The notes under the pieces: model-generated
The model's input: the letters and a program-made list of their open reading frames with translations, nothing else
The model's database searches: none
Told to the model about the DNA's origin: nothing
Part shown: one piece after another, positions 1 through 5,721 of the stretch
How positions within the stretch are numbered: position 1 is the stretch's first letter
How the letters are laid out: the number at the start of each line of letters is the position of its first letter
Assembly (NCBI GenBank): GCA_913776795.1
Contig: CAJYRH010000488.1
Location: 1 to 5,721, forward strand
Reading direction: 5' to 3'
DNA: 5,721 nucleotides
From: an uncultured Pseudorhodoferax sp.
GTDB lineage: Bacteria; Pseudomonadota; Gammaproteobacteria; Burkholderiales; Burkholderiaceae
Program-made: the position numbers and the translations under genes

Positions 1-1
1 G

Positions 2-202
2 GCCGAGGCCATCCGCCGGCTGTGCGAGAGCGAGGGCCTGGCCTCCATCGTGGTCGAGCAGCACCCGGTGCTGGCGCTGGAGATGACGCACCAGGCCATC
101 GTGCTGGAACGCGGCACCGTGGTGCACGCGGGTTCCAGCGCCGCGCTGGCAGCAGACCATGCGCTGCTCGACAAGTTCCTCGGTGTCGGCATCGAGGAAT
201 GA
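2..202 (+). CDS. Branched-chain amino acid-type ABC transporter ATP-binding protein, LivF-like, 3' end (partial)
   Basis: This is the last 66 codons of an ATPase subunit of a high-affinity branched-chain amino acid (HAAT/Liv) type importer; the Walker A, signature and Walker B motifs lie before the window. The visible part starts just upstream of the switch-loop strand, reads SIVVEQHPVLALEMTHQAIV, and continues with VLERGTVVHAG and a short helix ending in DKFLGVGIEE. The VEQ(N/H) switch segment, the 'xVLExGxVVxxG' turn and the C-terminal 'YLG/FLG' ending are typical of LivF, whereas LivG usually has VEHDM. It would act at the cytoplasmic face of the membrane, hydrolysing ATP to drive uptake. 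A substrate-binding protein gene of the same transporter class follows 198 bp downstream on the same strand. Family assignment is firm; LivF rather than LivG is likely; the substrate cannot be told. Confidence 0.85.
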   Translation, partial: AEAIRRLCESEGLASIVVEQHPVLALEMTHQAIVLERGTVVHAGSSAALAADHALLDKFLGVGIEE

Positions 203-345
203 GTTCGGAGCTTCCCCCCAAGGCGGCTGCGCCGCTCTCCCTTTTGCTGCGCGAAAGGGGGCACCGCCAGCGGCCTGGCAGATCCGGTTCCGCGGCGGTC
301 GCTCGCATGGCCTGCTCCGCGGCCATCGGTTCGGTGGGCCGGGCC
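203..345. repeat. Hairpin-rich intergenic sequence resembling a dispersed Comamonadaceae repeat
   Basis: No gene is supported between the LivF stop and the next start. The stretch carries a chain of small perfect inverted repeats: 223-227 with 231-235 (GCGGC, 3-nt loop), 239-244 with 254-259 (CCCTTT, 9-nt loop), 266-270 with 275-279 (GCCAG, 4-nt loop) and 307-312 with 321-326 (ATGGCC, 8-nt loop). A run of C at 214-219 can also pair with the G run at 257-261 to enclose the first hairpin. The pattern (C-rich run, hairpin, AAAGGGGGCACCGCCAGCGG, then a G+C-rich tail) is like intergenic sequences I recall from many Comamonadaceae genomes. There is no T tract, so it is not a clear intrinsic terminator. 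It could be a folded mRNA spacer that attenuates expression between the two transporter genes. Copy number cannot be assessed here. Confidence 0.5.
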
Positions 346-388
346 AAGTCGCTTTGCATTGCAACCCCCTATTGACGCTCAATTTTCC

Positions 389-394
389 AAGGAG
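389..394 (+). promoter_or_regulatory. Ribosome binding site of the substrate-binding protein gene
   Basis: AAGGAG lies 6 nt before the ATG at 401. It decides the start: an in-frame upstream ATG at 359 would add 14 residues in front of the signal peptide and has no comparable site. Confidence 0.85.
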
Positions 395-400
395 TCTTTC

Positions 401-1558
401 ATGTTCCACCGTCGCCACCTGCTCGCCGCCGGCGCCCTCGGCCTGGCCCTGCCGCGCGCCTTCGCACAGGACCCCATCCGTGTCGGCCTCGTCGCCGAGA
501 TGTCCGGCCCGTTCGCCGAGTTCGGCCGCCAGATGCAGGCCGGCATCGCCGTGTACCAGAAGCAGTTCGGCGACAGCGTCGCCGGCCGCAAGGTGGAGGT
601 CATCGTCAAGGACGTGGCCGGCCCCAACCCGGAACTGGCCAAGCGGCTTGCGCAGGAGCTGATCGTGCGCGACAAGGTCAGCGTGCTGGCCGGCTTCGGC
701 TTCACGCCGAACGCGCTGTCGGTCGCGCCCATCGCCACGCAGGCCAAGGTGCCCATGGTGGTCATGAATGCGGCCGCGGCCAGGCTGACCGAGAAGTCGC
801 CCTTCATGGTGCGCACCTCGTTCGATTATCCGAACACCGTGCCGCCCATCGCCCAGTGGGCCGCGCAGAAGGGCTCGAAGAAGGCCTACGTCATCGTGGC
901 CGACTACGCGCCCGGCCACGACGCCGAGGCCGCCTTCCTGGCTGCCTACAAGGCCACGGGCGGCGAGATCGTGGGCAACGTGCGCACGCCGCTGGTCACG
1001 CTGGACTTCTCGCCCTACATGCAGCGCGTGAAGGATGCGAAGCCCGACCTGCTGTTCGCGTTCGTCAACGGCGGCGACGTGGCACCGGCCTTCATCCGCG
1101 AGTACCGCGAGAAGGGCCTGGAGCAGGCCGGCATCCAGCTCGTGGGCACGGGCGACATCGTGGACGAGGCCATCATCGAAACCATCGGCGAGCGCGCGCT
1201 GGGCCTGACCACGGTCTATCCGTACTCCATGCACCACAGGTCGGAGCTCAACGCGCGCTTCGTGCGCGACTTCAAGGCCCAGCGCGATGCGAAAGCCCGC
1301 CCCACCATCATGGCCGTGGCCGCCTACGACGGCATGGCGGCCATCTATGCCGCAATCCAGAAGACCGGCGGCAAGGGCGACGGCGCCGCGCTGCTGCAGG
1401 CCATGCAGGGCCTGCAGCTGGACAGCCCGCGCGGGCGCATCGCCATCGACGCGAAGACGCGCGACATCGTGCAGGACCAGTACATCCGCCGCGTCGAGAA
1501 GGTCGGCGAGGTGCTGGCCAACGTCGAGACCGAGACCTACCCCGCGGCCAAGCCATGA
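401..1558 (+). CDS. Periplasmic substrate-binding protein of a branched-chain amino acid/amide-type ABC transporter
   Basis: The 385-residue product belongs to the LivJ/LivK-like family (periplasmic binding protein type I fold, Peripla_BP_6). The N-terminus (MFHRRHLLAAGALGLAL, then AFA before Gln23) is a signal peptide, with cleavage probable after Ala22. The Arg4-Arg5 pair before the hydrophobic stretch is only loosely Tat-like. The mature chain opens with the family strand and turn IRVGLVAEMSGPFAEFG (about 26-42), where the ligand-contacting SGPFA segment sits, and continues with the 'VSVLAGFG' and 'VPMVVMNAAA' strands (93-100, 117-126) and the second-lobe strand KAYVIVADYAPG (161-172). Length is normal for the family. 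It would capture a small solute in the periplasm and deliver it to the membrane permeases, with the upstream LivF-like ATPase as probable partner. The gene ends in a 4-bp ATGA overlap with the amidase gene, so the two are almost certainly co-translated. Ligand unknown; members of this family bind amino acids, amides, urea or aromatic acids. Confidence 0.93.
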   Translation: MFHRRHLLAAGALGLALPRAFAQDPIRVGLVAEMSGPFAEFGRQMQAGIAVYQKQFGDSVAGRKVEVIVKDVAGPNPELAKRLAQELIVRDKVSVLAGFGFTPNALSVAPIATQAKVPMVVMNAAAARLTEKSPFMVRTSFDYPNTVPPIAQWAAQKGSKKAYVIVADYAPGHDAEAAFLAAYKATGGEIVGNVRTPLVTLDFSPYMQRVKDAKPDLLFAFVNGGDVAPAFIREYREKGLEQAGIQLVGTGDIVDEAIIETIGERALGLTTVYPYSMHHRSELNARFVRDFKAQRDAKARPTIMAVAAYDGMAAIYAAIQKTGGKGDGAALLQAMQGLQLDSPRGRIAIDAKTRDIVQDQYIRRVEKVGEVLANVETETYPAAKP

Positions 1559-3036
1559 GCGCCGCGCCGGGCCGCCCCGCGCAAGCCTGCCCCGCAGGCG
1601 AGGCCGAACGCACCCCAGCCATCGCCGCCCGGCCGCCCGAAGGCACGCACGGCGTGGCCGCAAGCGAGGCGGCACCGGCGAGCGCTGCGCTGCGGCTCGA
1701 CATCGGGGCACTGACCGCCGCCTACGCGCGCGGCGTGCACGACCCCGTGGCCGTGCTCCACGCCTTGCTGGCCGAGATGGCCGCCGACGCGCCTGGCCTC
1801 AACGCCTTCTGCCACCTGGACGGCGAGGGTGCACTGGCCCAGGCGCGGGCCTCGGCCGCACGCTGGCGGGCTGGCCGTGCGCTGGGCCCGCTGGACGGCG
1901 TGCCGGTTTCCATCAAGGACCTGCTGCCCGTGGCCGGCTGGCCCACGCGGCGCGGCTCGCAGGCCACGGCCGGCGACCCACCTGCCGCGCAGGACGCACC
2001 GCTCGTGGCGCACCTGCGCGCCGCCGGCGCCGTGCTGTTCGGCAAGACCACGACCACCGAGTTCGGCTGGACCACCGCCAGCAGCAATCCGCACGCCGGC
2101 ACCACGCGCAACCCGCGCGATCCGGCGCGCAGCGCGGGCGGCTCCAGCAGCGGCGCGGCCGCGCACATCGGCGCCGGCTGGGGGCAGCTGGCCGTGGGCA
2201 GCGACGCGGGCGGCTCGGTGCGCCTGCCGGCCGCGTACTGCGGCGTGGTGGGCTTCAAGCCGACCTTCGGCGCGATCCCGGCCGCGCCGCAGAGCGCCTT
2301 CGCCGAGTTCGCGCACTTCGGCCCGCTCACGCGCAGCGTGGCCGACTGCGCGCGCGCCATGGCCGTGCTGGGCCAGCCCGATCCACGCGATGCGGCCTCG
2401 CTCTACCCGCGCACCCCCGTGCAGCGGCCAGCGCAGCTGCGCATCGGCTGGAGCCTGGAACTGGGCGCCGCCTCGGCGCTGCAGCCCGCCATTGCGCAGG
2501 CGATGCAGGCGCTGCTGGAGCGCCTGGCCGCCGCCGGCCACCAATTGGTGGCGCTGCCGCCGCTGGGCCTGGACGCTGCGGACGCCATGTGGGCGGTCTG
2601 GCAGTCGCGCGTGCACGAGTCCTTCGTCGATTGGAGCGATACGCAACGCGCGCAACTGGACCCTGCGCTGCAGACGCTGTGGGCCGAGGGCGCCGACCTG
2701 ACGCCCGCGCGCCTGGCCCGCGCCCGCGCCCAGCTGCGCGGGCTGGCCGGCGCGCTGGCGCAGCAGTTCGCCGGCATCGACGTGTTGCTGACGCCGACCA
2801 CGCCGACCGTGGCGCCGCTGCTGCCGGACGTGCCTGAGGCGCAGCCGCGCAACTGGTTCGCCGGCAACGGCTACCTCTACCCGTTCAACCTCACGCAGCA
2901 GCCGGCCCTGAGCCTGCCGCTGGGCCGCGATGCGCAGGGCCTGCCGTTCGGGCTGCAGGTGGTGGGGCGGCGCTATGCGGATGAGCTGGTGCTGCACGTG
3001 GGGCGGCTGGTGGAGGGAATGCTGGCGGCGGGGTAG
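1555..3036 (+). CDS. Amidase-signature family hydrolase (GatA/AmiE-like amidase)
   Basis: A 493-residue cytoplasmic amidase of the amidase-signature family, which hydrolyses C-N bonds of carboxamides by a Ser/cis-Ser/Lys mechanism. All three catalytic residues are visible: Lys121 in PVSIKDLLPV, cis-Ser197 in RSAGGSSSGAAA, and nucleophile Ser221 in GSDAGGSVRLPA. The spacings of 76 and 24 residues match the family pattern (24 between the two serines, as in fatty-acid amide hydrolase and malonamidase). The C-terminal family motif runs through NLTQQPALSLPLG to GLPFGLQVVG (445-471). The first 45 or so residues are Ala/Pro-rich and look disordered; homology begins near Leu46. The ATG at 1555 is chosen because it overlaps the preceding stop (ATGA); no clear Shine-Dalgarno is seen, fitting translational coupling. 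It is not a typical GatCAB subunit, since gatB and gatC are not adjacent. Coupling to an uptake gene suggests it processes the imported compound; the substrate is unknown. Confidence 0.93.
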   Translation: MSAAPGRPAQACPAGEAERTPAIAARPPEGTHGVAASEAAPASAALRLDIGALTAAYARGVHDPVAVLHALLAEMAADAPGLNAFCHLDGEGALAQARASAARWRAGRALGPLDGVPVSIKDLLPVAGWPTRRGSQATAGDPPAAQDAPLVAHLRAAGAVLFGKTTTTEFGWTTASSNPHAGTTRNPRDPARSAGGSSSGAAAHIGAGWGQLAVGSDAGGSVRLPAAYCGVVGFKPTFGAIPAAPQSAFAEFAHFGPLTRSVADCARAMAVLGQPDPRDAASLYPRTPVQRPAQLRIGWSLELGAASALQPAIAQAMQALLERLAAAGHQLVALPPLGLDAADAMWAVWQSRVHESFVDWSDTQRAQLDPALQTLWAEGADLTPARLARARAQLRGLAGALAQQFAGIDVLLTPTTPTVAPLLPDVPEAQPRNWFAGNGYLYPFNLTQQPALSLPLGRDAQGLPFGLQVVGRRYADELVLHVGRLVEGMLAAG

Positions 3037-3090
3037 CGAGACCCTGGCGATCCGGCAAGTCGCCGTCCAAGGTGCAGGACAATTCCAGCA
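3037..3090. other. Short gap joining the amidase gene to the restriction-modification remnant
   Basis: These 54 bp hold a weak inverted repeat (GGCGA at 3046-3050 with TCGCC at 3060-3064, 9-nt loop) and an AGGA at 3076-3079, 11 nt before the hsdM start. There is no T tract and no convincing promoter. A defence locus begins here directly behind a metabolic gene, so an ancestral insertion boundary probably lies within or near this gap, but no attachment site or direct repeat can be identified from one side. Confidence 0.4.
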
Positions 3091-3639
3091 ATGGACCAAG
3101 CCACCCACAACAAGATCGTTTCCTTCATTTGGGGCATTGCCGACGACGTCCTGCGCGACCTGTTCAGGCGCGGCAAGTACCCCGATGTCATCCTGCCGAT
3201 GTGCGTCATCCGGCGCATGGACGCGGTGCTCGAGCCCACCAAGAAGCACGTGCTCGAGGCCAAGAAGATGCTCGACGACGCGCAGATCACCGAGCAGCGC
3301 GCGGCCCTGTGCGATACCTCTGGCCAAGCCTTCTACAACACCTCGAAGTTCACGCTGCGCGGCCTCACGTCCCGCGGCAGCCATCAGCAGTTGCTGGCCG
3401 ACTTCGAGGACTACCTGAACGGCTTTTCGCCGATCAGCCGCGAAGTGCTGCCCTACACGCCCGACGCCTGGATCAACATCGCCGCGACCAAGGTCGGCCA
3501 CGAGGTGAGCTTCACGCGGCACTTCTACAAACCCAAGCCCCTGCGCACGCTGGCCGAGATCAGCGCCGACATCCTGGCCATCGAGATGGAGGCCGAGGGG
3601 CTACTGGATGGGCTGCTGGTGCAGGGAGCGCAGGTATGA
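3091..3639 (+). pseudogene. hsdM: Type I restriction-modification methylase subunit HsdM with the catalytic core deleted in frame
   Basis: The 182-residue product is two ends of an HsdM polypeptide joined together. Residues 1 to about 113 are the helical N-terminal domain (HsdM_N), with hallmark segments KIVSFIWGIADDVLRDLF, KYPDVILPM, RRMDAVLEPT and GQAFYNTSKFTL. From about residue 114 the text becomes SREVLPYTPDAWI, then TKVGHEVSFTRHFYKPKPL and a helix ending at residue 182, which is the C-terminal tail of the family. The whole SAM-dependent N6-adenine methyltransferase domain is absent, including the glycine-rich SAM motif and the NPP(Y/F) catalytic motif. Full-length members are roughly 500 residues or more. 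The junction is near 3430-3438. Start and stop are both preserved, and the stop overlaps the next gene's ATG. It cannot methylate DNA, so pseudogene is the safest label. A residual role in binding HsdS or a partner is only speculation. Confidence 0.85.
3623..3628 (+). promoter_or_regulatory. Ribosome binding site for the DUF1016 gene
   Basis: AGGGAG inside the 3' end of the hsdM remnant lies 7 nt before the ATG at 3636. That ATG overlaps the hsdM stop (ATGA), so this site fixes the start and indicates translational coupling. Confidence 0.7.
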
Positions 3640-4749
3640 CGAAGACAAACGGCGGCAAGAAGATGGTTGCGACAGCGTCGCAACAATTGAGCGAGGGGCC
3701 GGTAGCTGGCGATCCGGTGCAGGCCGCTTTCGCCGAAGTGGTGGACCTGATCGAACAAGCGCGTCGGCGGGCTTCACAGGCTGTCGATACCGAACTGGTC
3801 GGGCTGTATTGGCAGATCGGCGAATACATCAGCGCCAAGCTGGCTGCTGCCGAGTGGGGCGAAGGGGTGGTGGATAACCTGGCCCAGCACCTGGCGCGCA
3901 CCCTACCCGGGCGGCGCGGCTTCACGCGCCGCAACCTGTTCAGGATGCGGCAGTTCTACGAGACCTACCGGGGCGACGAGAAAGTGACACCACTGCTGAC
4001 ACAACTGCCCTGGACGCACAACCTCATCATCCTGACCCAGGCCAAACGGCCTGAGGAGCGGGAGTTCTATCTGCGCATGGCCGCGCAGCAACGGCTGGGG
4101 TAGCCGCGAGCTGGAGCGCCAGTTCCAGGTGGCGGCGTTTGAGCAAGCGGTGCTGGCGCCTGCAAAAGTGTCAGCAGCGCTGACACAAATCCACGGCAAC
4201 ATGGCGGCCGGTGCGTTCAAGGACGCCTATGCCGTCGAGTTCCTGAGTCTTCCCACCGACCACACCGAGGCCGATCTGCACCGTGGCCTGCTGGCCGAGC
4301 TGCGCCACTTCCTGATCGAACTGGGCCGCGACTTCTGCTTCGTCGGTTCCGAGTTCCCAGTGCAGGTGGGCGGGCGCGACTTCGCGCTGGACCTGCTGTT
4401 CTTCCACCGCGGCCTGAACTGCCTGGTGGCCATCGAGCTGAAGGTGGACCGCTTCGAGCCCGAGCACCTGGGCAAGCTGAACTTCTACCTGGAAGCGCTG
4501 GACCGCGACGTGAAAAAGCCGCACGAGAACCCGGCCATCGGCCTGCTGCTGTGCGCCAGCAAGGACAGCGAGGTGGTGGAGTACGCGCTCAGCCGCACGC
4601 TCTCACCCGCGCTGGTGGCGCAGTACCAGACGCAGTTGCCGGACAAGCAGATGCTGGCGGCGAAGCTGCATGAGTTTTATGCGTTGAGTGTGCCGGAGGA
4701 GGTCAGCACAGAGCCCAAGACGCGCAAGAAGAGGGGGGCCGCGACGTGA
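3636..4749 (+). pseudogene. YhcG/DUF1016-family PD-(D/E)xK nuclease gene, split by a one-base frameshift
   Basis: The 5' half (3636-4103, 155 residues) is the DUF1016 N-terminal domain: TELVGLYWQIGEYIS, FTRRNLFRMRQFYETYRG, LPWTHNLIILTQAKRPEERE and FYLRMAAQQR. It runs into TAG at 4101-4103. The 3' half continues without a gap in another frame (from about 4093 to the stop at 4747-4749) as WGSRELERQF and on through the nuclease domain. Putative catalytic residues there are Asp (codon 4390-4392, in FALDLLFF) and the Glu and Lys of IELK (4435-4443). Removing one base within 4093-4095 restores QQRWGSRELERQ and a protein of about 370 residues, normal for the family. The gene sits between hsdM and hsdS with 4-base overlaps at both ends (ATGA, GTGA), so it was an integral operon member. 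Reinitiation at GTG 4129 could in principle make the nuclease half, but no good ribosome site precedes it. A sequencing error is the main alternative to true decay. Confidence 0.85.
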
Positions 4750-4832
4750 TCGATGGACTGGCTCCCTACGCCAAATACAAGAAAGTGGATCTGCCTGGGT
4801 GCGGATATGTACCTGAACCGACCCGGCTTTGA
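4746..4832 (+). pseudogene. hsdS: 5' remnant of the type I specificity subunit gene hsdS, cut by an insertion sequence
   Basis: A GTG at 4746 overlaps the preceding TGA (GTGA) and has GAGGGGG 8 nt upstream (4731-4737). The encoded text IDGLAPYAKYKKVDLP followed by GYVPE resembles the usual HsdS opening, in which a Tyr-Lys pair precedes a 'LPWLGxVPEHW' segment just before the first target-recognition domain. Only 28 codons are left: the frame closes with TGA at 4830-4832, and those three bases are the start of the insertion-sequence end, so the element supplies the stop codon. Both DNA target-recognition domains and the central conserved helices are missing, leaving no possible DNA specificity. 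Similarity weakens over the last four codons before the junction, which may mean a few bases were altered there. The identification rests on a short stretch plus perfect operon position. Confidence 0.7.
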
Positions 4833-4837
4833 ACTGA

Positions 4838-5721
<884 letters not shown>

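Noticed and set aside
239..261. CCCTTT/AAAGGG hairpin as an intrinsic terminator of the Liv ATPase gene
   Set aside because: The stem is followed by GGGGCACCGCC, not a T tract, and the loop is large. It fits better as part of the repeat-like block.
372..377. TTGACG as a -35 promoter element
   Set aside because: No -10-like hexamer at suitable spacing; the expected position falls on the ribosome site and start codon.
359..400. Upstream ATG for the substrate-binding protein
   Set aside because: It would bury the signal peptide behind 14 residues, and the strong AAGGAG serves the ATG at 401.
856..1554. N-terminal extension of the amidase frame, overlapping the substrate-binding protein gene
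   Set aside because: The text is Arg/Gly/His-rich with no family similarity. The ATG at 1555 with an ATGA overlap and normal family length is the better start.
1537..3522. Long open frame of about 660 codons on the minus strand
   Set aside because: It lies antisense to the amidase and hsdM, has Arg/Ala/Gly/His-rich composition with no recognisable motif, and is the usual shadow of strongly G/C-biased third positions.
3072..3635. Extension of the DUF1016 frame upstream into the hsdM region
   Set aside because: This part is a frame shadow of hsdM. DUF1016 similarity begins after 3636, where an ATG overlaps the hsdM stop and is preceded by AGGGAG.
4826..4830. Target-site duplication beside the IS left end
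   Set aside because: The right end of the element is deleted, so no matching repeat can be sought.

Overview
High G+C content with strong G/C at third codon positions, plus a Liv-type ABC transporter / amidase cluster and a G+C-rich intergenic repeat, point to a betaproteobacterium, most likely Comamonadaceae (Acidovorax, Delftia or Variovorax type). This is inferred from gene content and style, not from a marker gene.

Region 1 (1-3036) is ordinary transport and metabolism on the + strand. It holds the 3' end of a LivF-type ABC ATPase, a 198-bp non-coding gap filled by a hairpin-rich repeat-like sequence, and an intact periplasmic substrate-binding protein with a signal peptide. Overlapping that gene by 4 bp is an intact amidase-signature hydrolase with its Lys / cis-Ser / Ser triad. 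Together they look like an uptake-plus-hydrolysis unit for an amide or amino-acid-like compound whose identity cannot be read from sequence.

Region 2 (3091-5721) is the collapsed remains of a type I restriction-modification operon, all on the + strand and still in operon order: hsdM, a YhcG/DUF1016 PD-(D/E)xK nuclease gene, hsdS, hsdR. Every member is damaged. hsdM keeps its N-terminal domain and C-terminal tail joined in frame, with the methyltransferase core gone. The DUF1016 gene has a one-base frameshift in mid-protein. hsdS is reduced to about 28 codons and ends exactly where an IS150-like left end begins. hsdR survives as a piece of its N-terminal domain followed by an out-of-frame scrap that resembles the helicase region.

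Region 3, nested in region 2 (4830 to about 5524), is a mosaic of insertion-sequence remnants: the left end and 5' part of an IS150-group orfA, then an internal piece of what looks like a different IS3-family orfB, then a direct join to hsdR. No DDE catalytic residue and no right end is present, so nothing here can transpose on its own.

The original operon probably paired a type I R-M system with an embedded nuclease of the DUF1016 family. What remains is best read as a decayed defence island fused onto a housekeeping cluster. The one piece that might still make a stable product is the 182-residue core-less HsdM. The junctions are inferred from remembered family sequences, so breakpoints are good to roughly 5-15 bases.
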